The notes beneath the pieces are model-generated. The model was not told the origin of the DNA, ran no database searches, and saw only the letters and a program-made list of their open reading frames with translations. Shown here piece after piece: positions 46,373-57,582 of a stretch of DNA of 64,000 bases. The stretch comes from Impatiens glandulifera (taxonomy: Eukaryota > Streptophyta > Magnoliopsida > Ericales > Balsaminaceae). The DNA is taken from assembly GCF_907164915.1 (NCBI RefSeq), contig NC_061862.1, positions 8,543,505 through 8,607,504 of the forward strand. The letters run 5' to 3'. The position numbers were made by a program, and so were the translations under genes. How positions within the stretch are numbered: the first letter of the stretch is position 1; the number at the start of each line of letters is the position of its first letter.

Positions 46373-46440
46373 GGAATCCGCGAAGGTAAGGTCACGAATT
46401 CTTCGTGGCCTGCCAGGTGGGTAGGAGAGAAATAAAAAAA
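46373..46440 (+). repeat. Left terminal inverted repeat of the MULE
   Basis: GGAATCCGCGAAGG at the end, then AAGGTCACGAATTCTTCGTG and GGTGGGTAGGAGAGAAATAAA. It matches the right end in inverted orientation with about 80% identity by eye. Confidence 0.75.
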
Positions 46441-46787
46441 TTGGTATAAATCTTCTCTCCGACTTCATTTATTTTTCTTTAAAACTTCTCCGGCTTCATT
46501 TATTATTTTTTTTTAAACTTCTTCGGCGAAAATCCTAAACCCCAGCCCATGGTATCGCTTTTACATATCTAGTTATTTAACAATATTGTTCAGTTCGTTT
46601 TTGTATGATAACGAACTGTTTTATCTTTTAGGAAATCAGCACTGAAGCACCGAACTTGAACAATGCAGTAAATGAAGCACCGAACCTGAACAAACCCCTG
46701 TTGAATCGGAAAGGTACCCGATTGTTGGTATAAAAATGTACATTTTTTATGAGATTTTGGTACATTTTGATTTTGGTATTTTGATGT

Positions 46788-47065
46788 CCCAAAATGTCCC
46801 GAAACCACCATTTCGGGACTAGAAAATGGAATTTCGGCGGAAATGTCCCAAACTGTCCCGAAACCATCATTTCGGGACTAGAAAATGAAACTTCGGGGGA
46901 AATATCCCCAAAAGCCCGAAATTACCATTTTGGGACCTATAACCACCATTTCGGGACCCCATAATTAATATAATGTTGATGTCTAATCCCAAAATGGTGG
47001 TTTTTGTCCCGAAATGGTGGTTTTGGGACCCGAAAGGGTGGTTTTAGGACCCAAAAGGGTGATTT
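46788..47065. repeat. MULE motif array 1 (inverted pair of arrays)
   Basis: Repeated units of TCCCGAAACCACCATTTCGGGAC type occupy 46788-46960, and the opposite orientation (CCCGAAATGGTGGTTTTGGGAC) occupies 46990-47065. About seven or eight units are recognisable. The whole array can fold on itself. It lies in the first intron of the transposase. Confidence 0.85.
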
Positions 47066-47286
47066 TGGAACGTATTTCTTACAATTTCATTTTTTTTGCA
47101 GTGAAATTCATAGTGTTGGAATGACATTTTCCTCCGAAGACAACTTTTTGATTTTACACATCATATGCCCACTTAACTGAATTCAGCATTACCAAGTTAG
47201 GGAGTAAAAAAGTAGGTGATAAAAGGAAATACTTCAGCATTAGTTGTGCCAAGAGTTTTATGAAAGAATCGAAGGCAAAAAATAAG

Positions 47287-48422
47287 TGTTAGGATCGGGA
47301 TCGCCGATAGGGGACCGAGGTCCGGCTAAAGGTAGATCGATTACAACAACAACACACAACAATTGAAACTAATCCGGTTAAAGACTAGAACCGCTCTTAA
47401 CACTACACAGATTGTCACAGACTCTTAAACCGAGTTCAAGTGCGGAAATATCTGTTTCAACTTGAAGCAACGTATACGATTCGGTTTGGAAAGTATTAGA
47501 AAGAGTCGGTTAAGGTGGAAAGAGGGCCGTTCGGTTTGAGTGAATATTGTTTCGGTTCGGTTAGAGTAAGTAAGCCAGAATATAAAATGAAAGTACGCAA
47601 GACAAGTTTTTATGATGCTCGGAGCTAAAACTCCTACGTCACCCCTTCTTCTAAAAAGTGAGAAGGATATTCACTAACTAGAATATTCCACAAATACACT
47701 CCGATCGAGTCTTATTTACTGCTCGTCGGTTACACCACTCACACAATGATGTACTTTTACACAAGGTAAAATACACAGATTCTTTTACAACTGTTTCACT
47801 TTGAATCAGAAAAGCTATATCAACTCAGGATGTCTTTCGGGCTTGATTATATGAAAACTGATTTGTTTCTAGCTCGCGCGCGTTGTGTTTTTCTACTGCT
47901 CTTGGCTTCCTTTATATAGAGAATATGACAACGGTCATTTTCTTTCATCTATGATTGGTCAGCCGAACCGACTGGAGTAGGTAGCCTTGCTTTTTGTACA
48001 TGTGGCAGCCATGCACGAAGGTAGCCGCCTCTACCATGAGGATTGCTTGTGCATTTGGTTAAGATCTGCAATGATTAGATTTCCCTCATGCTTTATATTG
48101 GATCTTTCTTTTGTGCGTTTCCAAGAAATCTTCATTACGTCATCTTCACATATTTCATCATTTTGAATAATTTTCCCGTTGGCCTTGAGATCTTCGATAT
48201 ATTGAGCCAACCGGAAGTGATGCTTCATATGGTTTATTTTCAAGTGAGGGGAGACAAACCGGTTTACTTGAAGTCAATCCGGTTTACTTGATAATATCCG
48301 GATCATCTTAGCAGAAAGTCTCAACCGGTCTGGTGCGACTTGAGCTGTACCTGCATAAAGAGTTTGAAGCTGATTAAGTACTTTGGCCGGTTTAAACTTA
48401 ACTTATTTTAATTTTTCTAACA
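47287..48422 (-). mobile_element. Solo LTR, 1136 bp, with ATAAG target duplication
   Basis: Terminal TGTTAG at 47287 and CTAACA ending 48422 form a perfect 6-bp inverted repeat. The 5-bp direct repeats ATAAG (47282-47286 and 48423-48427) flank it. It has no primer-binding site, coding region or second LTR, so it is what remains after LTR-LTR recombination. Removing it rejoins the FAR1 domain reading. Minus orientation is suggested by TATATAAAGG on that strand near 47910-47920. The family is not represented elsewhere in the window. Confidence 0.88.
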
Positions 48423-50277
48423 ATAAGTTTCATCAGCCTAGACCAATAGCGAAGACAAATTGTAAATCAAAGATTAATGTTGTTGTTCGGAATGAAGGGG
48501 AATATGTGATAACAAGTATTTATCTTGAACACAAACATACATTAAGCCCTAAGAGGATACACCATATTAGATCCTACAAAGTAATAGACAGAAATGTAAA
48601 AAGAAGATTATATACAAACGATGAAGCTGAAATAACTATGGACAAAACATTTCAATCCCTTATAGTGGTAGCTGGAGGGTATGAAAATATGTCTTTTGAT
48701 GAGAGAACATGTATAAATTACGTTACAGAAGCACGAAGGTTAAAATTATGGAGTGGGGATGCTGAAGTACTCACTAATTTTTTTAAAATGCAAACCAGCA
48801 ACTCAAACTTCTTCTACCTTATTGATTTGGACGAGGAATCATGAATTAAAAACGTGTTTTGGGCAGATGGTAGGTACATGGCTGTCTTTGACGATTTTCA
48901 CGATGTTATCTCTTTTGATATAACCTATTTGACAAATCGATATGACATGCCTTTCGTTCTGTTTGTCGGGGCTTAATCATCATGGTCAATCCATTTTACT
49001 TGGATGTGGTTTATTGTCAAGTGAAGATTCACATTCTTTCACTTCGTTGTTTAGAACTTGGTTGAAATGTATGGATGTTCGACCTCCAAATTCCATAATC
49101 ACAGACCAATGTCGATCCATGCGATTGCAATTGAGAAGATATTTCTTAAAACTCATCATCGTTTTTGTTTGTGGCATATAACGAAGAAACTTCCTACAAA
49201 ACTTGGAAGTCATACTAAATATCATCTAATAAAGAAGAGGCTGGAAAACATAGTATACAACTCCATAAATATTCAACAATGCAAAGACGGTTGTATTAGA
49301 CTAATGGAAGATTATAGCTAGAAGATAATGTCGGGTTGAAATCTTTATTTTTGGAAAGATCTAAATGGATACTTCTTTATGTGAAAGGAAAATTTTGGGT
49401 CGGGATTTCAACATCTCAACGGGGTGAAAGTATAAATGCCTTCTTTGATGACTACGTGCAGTCCAAAACATCCCTCAAAAAATCGTCGAGCAATATGATA
49501 GGGCTTTGTTCAGAATCATCAAGAGAGAAAAGAAATTGGATTTTCAATTGATTAATTTTTGATACCAACTATTAGTGAATTTGCCTTTAAAAGACAATAC
49601 CAAACCTTCTACACTCCAGATATATTTAAGTTGGTTCGAGAAGAAGTTAGGGATTGATGTTGTGCGACATCTCAGTCATTGAATAGGAAGGGACAACTTG
49701 TATATTTAGAGTTGAGGAAATCATTTTGGGGGTTAATGGAGAACATGTAAGAGATGTTTCTTACAAAATGCATTATACCGAAATAGACTGCAATGTTAAA
49801 TGTCAATGTCGATTGTTTGAGTTTAGAGGTTTTTTGTTTAGTATGGCTCTTTTGAAAAAAATAAGGGTGAATGAGGTACCAATGTGTTATATAATGGACC
49901 GATGGCGTAAAGATATTAAGCGTGGGTATCAAACTATCACCAACATTTATGATTTAGATATGTCTATGGAAGAAAAAAACGTCATAATAGTCTAACTCGA
50001 TTGATGCAAGAGGTTCAACATGTTGGAGTAAAATCTGAAGACAATTGTTCTTTTTGGATGAACGGCATAAAAGACTTGATGGAATAGTTTATGTCACTTA
50101 ATCATTGAAGCACAGAAGCATATAAAGACAAAAGCACAGAAGCATCTCCATCTCCAACTACAACCATTTTGATACACTCTCCTAATAAAGTTAAAAGTCT
50201 AGGACGACCACCAACAAAGAGGAAACAATCTTTAATTAAGAAAATCCCTAAGAAGTCATTTTTAGATCAAAGATGAA

Positions 50278-50500
50278 GGGTAATATGACCACAACATCAA
50301 TAATGTTGGATTCAACACAACAACAACAATGGAATGATCCATTATCGACTCAATTTCATTCACAACACTTTTGTCCTCGCAAATATATGTCGAAGATAAT
50401 GTGTGGGGGATAACATTCAACGAAGATAGTAATTATATGATCATGTAACTTTGGGTATTTTTAGTATTTTGTCACATTGAATTTTTGATAAGATAATGCG
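50278..50500 (+). other. Downstream region of the MULE transposase
   Basis: Gln-rich coding-like tail with stops (TQQQQWNDPLSTQFHSQ near 50310), possibly the degenerate end of the transposase; no separate gene seen. Confidence 0.4.
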
Positions 50501-50504
50501 TCCC

Positions 50505-50665
50505 GAAATGATGATTTCGAAAAAGAAATGATGGTTTCTCGTCCCGAAATAGTAGTTTCTCGTTTTGAAATGGTGGTTTTGAGTTTCGAAATGGTGGTTT
50601 TAGGTCCTGAAATGGTGGTTACGGGACACAGTATCATGGTTTCTCATCCCAAAATCGTGGTTATC
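50505..50665 (+). repeat. MULE motif array 2 (central)
   Basis: About seven diverged direct copies of CCCGAAATGGTGGTTTY, spaced about 20-25 bases. It lies between the convergent 3' ends of the transposase and ULP1-like relics. Confidence 0.8.
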
Positions 50666-50774
50666 ATTTGTTTGTCTCAATATTGTTATGTCACATTATC
50701 ATGAAGACTACAAAATCGAAAAGAATTGAAGACTATAAAATACATAATTAAAAACATTAATAATCCACAATGTA

Positions 50775-51565
50775 CTACTTATTAACATATAACCTATTAT
50801 ACGTTTCAGGAGAATCTGCTCTTATAATTTCCACATATTTCTCAAAAACAGAGTTCAACTTCTTGTTGAAACTTGACCTAATGATTAACGCACATAATTT
50901 TACTCGAAAAGCATCAAGCAGTCCTCTTGCCTACAAAAAAAAATCAGACGTTATTAAAGAATTATAATATAATCAAAATGTGAAATATGTAACTTACATG
51001 TGTTTTTTTTATATCATAATCTCACTTTGCTTCGCCCATATAAGTTTGAATATGTCTCATACAGTATATAGCGCAATCAGTTGTATTAGATCTGTCTTGT
51101 CAAGCTAATTTTAAAACTTTGAATGAGAATTTAGTCATTTTGGTTGCGATGTTCTCGCTGATAGTTTTGAAGAACTCAACGAAGTTTTCTATACCAATGA
51201 AGTTAAATTAAACATAGATTTCAAAACACTTCAACATACAGACACGTTCAACTTACCAGTATCCGATTTGTGACATATTTATCTTCCCATGACAGTTTTT
51301 TGAGCAATGGGAGGTTGTCGATGATTTTGATTACTCTCTTTTGCATATTGATGCAAACCACATAATAATGATTTTCATATAAAATTGAAAATAAGATCTG
51401 CAAAGTCATATTAAAATTTGATATATATGAGCAAGATTTAGATGATATTAAAATATTGGACTTACAAGATTAGCATTTATCATATCGTCGGGTGTTATTT
51501 CGAATACTCTCATTTCTTCAATAACTCGATCATTAAAAAGTTGTGATTCTTTATAAAAGCCATGC
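50775..51565 (-). pseudogene. ULP1-like (C48 cysteine protease, SUMO-protease type) gene relic inside the MULE
   Basis: Four exon-like blocks on the minus strand, at about 51466-51565, 51257-51397, 50998-51188 and 50775-50930, each bounded by GT-AG-like signals (GTAAG donors; TTTGCAG, GGTATAG and TTTTGTAG acceptors). Block one reads SQLFNDRVIEEMRVFEITPD. Block two reads ENHYYVVCINMQKRVIKIID, carrying the catalytic His and Asp region of the C48 fold. Block three reads RSNTTDCAIYCMRHIQTYMG, with the catalytic Cys in TDC. Block four reads FRVKLCALIIRSSFNKK and ends at TAG. The phase between blocks two and three does not fit, and block three has two in-frame TGA codons, one where a tryptophan is usual, so it is inactive. 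In active relatives the protein would cleave SUMO-like conjugates; its role in MULEs is unknown. N-terminal exons are unclear. Confidence 0.68.
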
Positions 51566-51661
51566 AAATGAAATTAACATCACAATTAGACCATTGGTTT
51601 AAAAACTAAATGAAACAACAATAAAAGATATAGTTACTTACATATACCATTGTCGAAAATA

Positions 51662-51868
51662 CAATTGTGTCCCGAAACCACCATTTCGGGACGAGAAACC
51701 ACAATTTCTTCTTTTTAAATGATAATTTTTCGTCCCGAAATCGTGGTTTCAAGACTCGAAATCGTGGTTTCAGGACCCAAAATTGTGGTTTCAAGAACCG
51801 AAATGGTGGTTTCAGGACAAGAAATGGTGGTTTGGGGACAAGAAATGGTGGTTTCGGGACAATATGCA
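51662..51868. repeat. MULE motif array 3 (right subterminal)
   Basis: Starts with one inverted unit (TCCCGAAACCACCATTTCGG), then about seven direct units of CGAAATGGTGGTTTCAGGAC type to 51868. It lies about 540 bp from the right end, comparable to array 1 at about 415 bp from the left end. The open frames across it on both strands are repeat artefacts. Confidence 0.85.
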
Positions 51869-52344
51869 GCTAATAAACCTTTCAGGACACAATATATGGA
51901 TATCAAAAACGTTTTTATGCTAAACCCTAATCGCTTAATACTTTTCTATCGTTAAACCCTAAATGGAGCTAAACCTTATCAAATACTAAAGAGAATATTC
52001 ATATCAAAATCATCTACGTTAAACAGATTCGTTTCTAAAAAGATAAGATTTCTTATTTACCTTAGAGTCCTTGGAGATCTTGGAGTCTTGTCGGGCGATG
52101 TACCTGAACCAATACCAGCCTGAAAATAAGAGAAGTGAACCTAGACCTACCCTAAATGAAGTGAAGATACACGAAGGAGAGCTTAAAAAAACTTACCATT
52201 TTCGATCGGACGACGATGAAGAAAAAGAAGAAGTCGCGGATGCCGGAGAGCGAAATCGCTAGAGAAGAAGAGACCGATCGTTGGAAATGAAAATAAAAAG
52301 AAGAAAGAGAGGGAACTAAAACGATTTTTAATATTATTTATATT
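51869..52344 (-). other. Right flank of the MULE interior
   Basis: Probably untranslated region or a degenerate first exon of the ULP1-like gene. A GC-richer segment at 52200-52290 (GATCGGACGACGATGAAG) is present, but no recognisable protein. Confidence 0.35.
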
Positions 52345-52409
52345 TTTTTATCTCTCTCATACTCACGTGGCAAGCCACGTAAAATTCGTGACCTTGCTTT
52401 CGTTGATCC
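52345..52409 (-). repeat. Right terminal inverted repeat of the MULE
   Basis: ACTCACGTGGCAAGCCACGT then AATTCGTGACCTTGCTTTCG, the inverted counterpart of the left end. It includes an extra local palindrome ACGTGGC...GCCACGT. Confidence 0.75.
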
Positions 52410-53920
52410 TTCGTTGAGTTTATACTTTTTATTTGTTTTAATTATATTTTAAAGAGGATTTGCACCATTTTTTTACCTGCTCATTTGTTTCTTCTTACCT
52501 GGAGGGTCAAAATCGTCCATTAAAAAATTATTTAATACTTTACCATTCCCATGTAGTAAGAAAAGGAGAGGAGACAATAATAGGAGTAGAGATCTTATGT
52601 GGTTTTTAATATGATCAAATTAAAATTTCTTATATATATTTAAAAGAATAGGTTTAAAGTCAAAATTTATTATATATATATTGTCAGTTAAAATTATAAC
52701 TTTATTTCTTAGAACTACTTTGATGTATTTTTATTTAATTAAAAATAAAAAATTTCTATAGTCACTAATTAATTTTATCAACTAAAATATTAAAAATTTT
52801 TTTAAACTAATATATTTAAATTTAAAAAATATAAAAAGTCATTTAAATACAACAATAAAACATGAAATTAAAAAAATAAAAAAAAATAATGATTAACTCT
52901 CTGACCTAAAAAAATGTCAAAATAATATCATTACAAATAATACGAATGAGACGATTACATTATTGAAAGTTCTGCGATTTCTCTTCAACCAAATAGTGCA
53001 TTAGAAAATAATTTGAATGATAACTTTAATATATAAATATCGGTCACATCAATTCAAATTTCATAACTACTAAAAGACTCAAACATCACTCTAGTGACCA
53101 CAAAATACTCGAAATATTAGTCACTCATCTTTAATATAAAAGTAAGTGAGTTATTTATTTAACTCCTCTTAATACATTATTATACGTACTACAATGTTTA
53201 TCATAATACAATATTTTTTCATGCACATAACATCTCTAACATCTCTAAAATTTTATCAAAAATTTTGAGGTGTGTTTGACATCTATGTAATTGGAATTGA
53301 GGTCTAAGTTTATTACATCATTTAAGATTAAGAATAAGAATTTCAATGAAATTCAAAACCATGTAAATTTCATTATTTTTAGCTCGGAAATGTAATTTTA
53401 ATATTATTTTTCTATTATTTTCAAACAAAATATTTTATTTGTTATTTACAACCTGACACGAACCTAGGATTCGGTCTTGGGATGGGTTTAAAAAATTTTA
53501 GAGAAATAAAAAATAAATTATTTTTTGATAAAACGAGTAAATAAAAATAAGTTTTACTATTTTTTAATAATTATAATAGTTAATTCTATTGAATTTTTTT
53601 AATAATTAAGGGGTAATATCACATTTTAACCGTAAATAAAAATAAAAAATTCGAGTCTCACCTGAGTCCTTACATATATTCGTTTTGAACATTAACATGA
53701 CGCGTTCAACCGTTAATATTTTTGTTTTAAATTAAAAAATAATTGACATATCAAATAATATTACAATATAATATAGATAATATAAGTATTTATTATATAT
53801 TTTTAAATTACAATTTTATAATTTTTATCATCAATTATTATAAAATTTGAATTTTAACATCAATTTACATTTCAACCCTAACGATTAATTTCAATTTACC
53901 ATTGCAATTTTCTATAAAGA
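52410..53920. other. AT-rich spacer upstream of PGIP copy 2
   Basis: No gene or clear repeat. Promoter elements for the gene at 53971 cannot be assigned with confidence. Confidence 0.5.
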
Positions 53921-53970
53921 GATGGAGAAAACCGTGGCTGGTTACTTGTTGGTCTTTCATTCTAAACATC

Positions 53971-54967
53971 ATGAAAACCCTAACATCAATCCTCTCCTTT
54001 CTCTGATCCTTGTTATGTTCTTCCCATCCCCTTCGTTCTCCGCCGTCCGATGCCACCCGGAGGACAAGAAAGTCCTTCTAACCATCAAAAGGCCCTTAAC
54101 AACTCTTACAACCTTCCTTCCTGGGATCCCCAAACCGATTGTTGTAAATGGTACGGCCTACAATGTCATCTCACAACCAACCGTGTCATCAACCTCGACA
54201 TTTCCTACGGCCAACGCTCCGTCCATATCCCCCCTGCCGTCGGGGACCTTCCCTACCTCGAAATCCTCTCCTTTTACAAACTACCAAATTCAGTAGGTAC
54301 CATTCCCCAGACCATTTCAAAGCTCACCCACCTCAAATATCTCATAATCAGCTGGACCAATATCTCTGGTCCCATCCCCGATTTCATCGGCCAGATTAAG
54401 AGTCTCGAATACATCAATTTATCTTACAACAATCTATCCGGTTCGATCCCTCCCTCCCTCTCCGAGCTACCCAATTTAACCGAACTCAATCTCGGCCGAA
54501 ACAAACTCACCGGCTCGATCCCGGACTCATTTGGGAAGTTCAAAGGAAACCCCCCCTCCCTGTATCTTTCCCACAACCAGCTCACAGGTTATGTCCCTAA
54601 ATCTTTAGGGTTCATTAAATTCCCCGACCTCGATTTCTCTCGCAACAAGCTCCAAGGTGATATTTCCTTCTTATTCGGCTCCGATAAGAACTACTGGAAA
54701 GCCGATTTCTCCAGGAACTTGTTCGAATTCGATCTGTCCAAGGTTGTTTTCCCTAAGAGCTTGAATGTCCTAGATCTAAACCACAACAAGATCTATGGGA
54801 GCCTCCCGCAAGGTCTGACTTCATTGAACCAGCTCCGCCTTTTCAACGTAAGCTATAATCGCCTCTGCGGTAAAATTCCGGTCGGGGGTGAGCTGCAGAA
54901 GTTCGAAACCACGGAATATTTCCACAACCGGTGCTTGTGTGGTGCTCCATTGTCGGCATGCAAGTAG
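53971..54967 (+). pseudogene. Polygalacturonase-inhibiting protein (PGIP), nearly full length, two frameshifts
   Basis: Extracellular LRR protein of the PGIP family, which inhibit fungal endopolygalacturonases at the cell wall. The natural start is probably ATG at 53971 (MKTLTSILSFL), which needs one extra base near 54000-54004 to continue into ILVMFFPSPSFSAV (signal peptide). The LRR N-cap starts RCHPEDKKVLLTIK. A second one-base loss in the A-run at 54087-54090 shifts frame again. The rest, from ALNNSYNLPSWDPQTDCC, is open to the stop at 54967, with the typical plant LRR pattern (LSGSIPPSLSELPNLTELNL, LTGSIPDSFGKF, KLQGDISFLFG) and the family C-terminal cap (GKIPVGGELQKF, CLCGAPLSACK). Without the two indels it would be about 330 residues, normal for the family. 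An AATAAA-like signal lies at 55011. No intron is needed. The assignment is confident; inactivation assumes both indels are genomic, not sequencing errors. Confidence 0.88.
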
Positions 54968-56359
54968 TTGCATGATCTAGCTAGGTTAAGTTATGTCCCT
55001 TAAGCTGTAAATAAAAGATTGTATCCTTTTGTTGTTGAAACAAAAGGTGCAAGACTCTTATTAATTAATGCTTGGGGTGTTTGTTTGGTTTATAATTTGT
55101 TAATGCTTAATCAATTACAATTAGACAATATTAAGTATATGTAGTAAAAATATTTTGATAAATTAATTTTACTATTTTTATAAAATTTAAATAAATAAAA
55201 AGACATTGTATGATTTTGAACTAGTGAAATTGGAATTATAAATTATTATTACTCAAAAATTGACATTGAATTAAAAAGTTATAGATTTAAAATTTTAAAT
55301 AAATATATTTATTAATAAGATATTGATACTAACACTTTATGTAAATTTGTAGTTTTTCTTTCAACACGGAATTATGTTAATAAAAATGAAAAATAGGCAA
55401 ATGTATAATAATCAATTATGAACAACAAATTCTAACAATTTTGAGAATTCTACTTTATAAATGATGTTAAAAATGCCTTTAAGTTTGTAGAAAAAAAAAT
55501 AAATAAAAACATAATATGGAATTATCTTTTCCCAAATCATTTTTTATTGATCGAATATATATTTTTGATTTGATAATGTTAATAATGATAAAAGTTAAAT
55601 AACATGAGTATTTGGAAATTAGTATTTTAGGAGGATTGAATCATAATTAATTTTTATTTATTTTATTTTGTATAAAAAAATATAATTAAAATAAATAAAA
55701 CATTTTCAAGTGAAAAATAGTTGAAACAAATTATTTTTATAATTTTTTATTATATATATATATATATAAAATATTATTTATTATGATTTTATTTTAAACA
55801 AATTTATTTTGGCAGTAAATAAGCTTAATAATAATTTTAAAATAGTTTAATATTTATTATCAAAAATTTATATCAGATGGATTTATTAAAAATATTAATT
55901 ATACTAAGTAAATTATTTTTTAAATTTTATAATAAGTTAAATTATTTACTTTATTAACTAAAATATTAAAATAATAATTATTTTTTTAATAAAATTTATT
56001 TTATTATTATAAATTAATACATCTTAAATAACTTTACTAAACCAAATATTAGGACCTCTTTTAAATAATTTAAATAATTAAAAAAATTAAAAATTATTTT
56101 ACTTTTCTCTACTAATTAAATTACTTAATTTATTAATTAAAATATTATTATTTAAAATTATTAATTTAAATTATTTATATATATCATTACTTTTAAAATA
56201 TTATTACCACAAAATTTCAACTTCTCATCATGATCAATTTTTTATTCGCTCCAAGTTATTCGATTAACCCTTTCAGAATTTCAGAACACGCCTAACTATT
56301 CAAAATTAATGCCATCATTATTTTATAAATAAATTATAATTTATTTTAAAAAAAAAACT
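54968..56359. other. 3' flank and AT-rich spacer
   Basis: Beyond the PGIP 3' region only AT-rich sequence. Parts of 56040-56280 (TTTAAATAATTTAAATAATT) look MITE-like, but ends are not clear. Confidence 0.45.
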
Positions 56360-56585
56360 ACTGAACAAATCAAACCAAACATATTATCATCAAAAGTTTA
56401 TACTCAATTAATTTTTGCTGTTTTCACCCAAAAAGACGATAAACATGACACAGTTAACCACGTGATTGTACGGATGCGGTCCCTACAGACTTACAGTGTT
56501 CCGTCTCTTTTTACTACCTCAATGTGAGTTATTTGAAAAGAAATCATATATATATATATATATATTTTAAAATAGTTTATAATGC

Positions 56586-56636
<51 letters not shown>

Positions 56637-57020
56637 TATATTAATTACACAATTATCTTACAATTTAACATTTTCAAATGAAAATATAACATTTACATAA
56701 TATGAAGTAATAATTGTTGTTAAAACTTTATATTACTTAACTTGTTAAAGCATATACATTTATACATATATCACCCCATATCTCTATTTACTCTCATGGT
56801 GCTATTTGAAACTACCAACTATTAAAGTATTTATTCAATAAATTTATTAAATTAAAATAATTTGTTAAGTTTGTTGTAAATTTGTTTTTTAGAAAATGTT
56901 TTTAAAATAAATTATAATAAAATTATTATTATATATTTTGTAGTTTGAATAATGGAATAAAAATAATTTAAAAACCTTTCTGCACAATTTATAAAAAGTA
57001 TATATTAATTTGAGACGACA
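56360..57020. repeat. Dispersed AT-rich repeat, copy C (most complete)
   Basis: Uninterrupted reference copy for this window: TGTTTTCACCCAAAAAGACG, then CCACGTGATTGTACGGATGCGG, CGTCTCTTTTTACTACC, two TA tracts (56550-56570, 56590-56625), ACACAATTATC, ATATATCACCCCATATCTCT, TTGTTAAGTTTGTTGTAAA and TTTTGTAGTTTGAATAATGG. No ORF. Its transposition mechanism is unknown. Confidence 0.65.
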
Positions 57021-57582
57021 GAGAATGAATCTCATTATTACATATAGTCTTTTTTTTATTGCTTCTAAAGATTGAAGTTAATGGATTATCCTAAACTAAA
57101 GTTCTTATTTTGATAAAAAGGATTAAAAAAGAGGCTAGTTGAGACCATGATTGTCTCTACTATAACTAGCATCGATATGTCTGTGTGTCCTCCTTGCATG
57201 GCATGGGGCAACCTTGAACACATTCGAGGAGGGTTTACCGTCGTTGGGCCTTAGTAGGAAGGGGGCGATAAGGAGCGTCATCATCACTAAGTAAAATATT
57301 CTAATTAAGAATTTGGAAAGAAATCATCCTTGCCTACGAGGTCAGGCAATTTGAAAGGAGATGACATTCCCATTTAGTATTATATCTGTATCAACATTAG
57401 TATAGCTAAACTCTTCCTACATGACTTTCCCGATGGACACGGATTTTGCGAAAGGCTTCAAAAGTAACATATTGTTCGATTTGAGCATCATTATTACTCA
57501 AAATTCTTCGATAGTAGAACATATTTGTCTAACGCCAAAATGAAACATTCGAGTGATTGGAATCCACTTCTGAGGCATGTCA
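57021..57582. other. Spacer left of copia-4, no gene recognised
   Basis: GC-richer than the surroundings (for example 57180-57290), but I find no protein motif on either strand. Confidence 0.45.

Larger units (their letters stand above)
46632..50277 (+). pseudogene. FAR1/FHY3-type MULE transposase, frameshifted and split by a solo LTR
   Basis: Probable exon one at 46632-46735 reads STEAPNLNNAVNEAPNLN. After an intron holding a motif array, acceptor TTTTTTTTGCAG leads at 47102 into the FAR1 DNA-binding domain (GMTFSSEDNF, later RKYFSISCAKSF with frameshifts). That domain is split by the solo LTR and resumes at 48428 with FHQPRPIAKTNCKSKINV. TFQSLIVVAGGYENMSFDER precedes the MULE domain (from 48850), with ISFDITYLTNRYDMPF, HHGQSILLGCGLLSSED, IITDQCRSM and HRFCLWHI. 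MNAFFDDYV-like INAFFDDYVQSKTSLK follows. The SWIM zinc region CNVKCQCRLFEFRGF has lost its C-x-H half (FSMAL instead of a C-x-H pair). The basic tail LGRPPTKRKQSL closes it. Stops near 48842, 49322 and 49553 and several frameshifts make it dead. Confidence 0.85.
46373..52409 (+). mobile_element. Mutator-like element (FAR1-type MULE) carrying a ULP1-like gene
   Basis: The terminal inverted repeats are about 65 bp. The left (46373-46440) contains GGTAAGGTCACGAATTCTTCG then GTGGCCTGCCAGGTG. The right (52345-52409), reverse-complemented, contains GCAAGGTCACGAATTTTACG then GTGGCTTGCCACGTG. Between them lie a FAR1/MULE transposase relic on plus, a ULP1-type protease relic on minus, three motif arrays and a solo LTR. 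Without the LTR the element would be about 4.9 kb. Plant MULEs with ULP1-like genes are known (Kaonashi-type), and FAR1-type transposases are a related MULE branch. No 9-bp target duplication is readable, so exact ends are approximate. Confidence 0.8.

Noticed and set aside
46788..47065. CRISPR-like spaced repeats
   Set aside because: Eukaryotic context, no regular unique spacers, units mutated and in both orientations; fits a transposon subterminal array.
48031..48291. Frames on both strands near 48.0-48.3 kb as small genes
   Set aside because: They lie inside the solo LTR, which has defined ends and a target duplication; no domain seen.
51606..51955. Overlapping frames on both strands encoding tandem peptide repeats
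   Set aside because: They are products of the motif array inside the MULE, open on both strands because the repeat lacks stop codons; no protein evidence.
53922..54296. 124-codon PGIP-frame ORF starting at 53922 as a separate gene
   Set aside because: It is the 5' portion of the PGIP gene before the frameshift at 54087-54090, and its later residues are out-of-frame translation.
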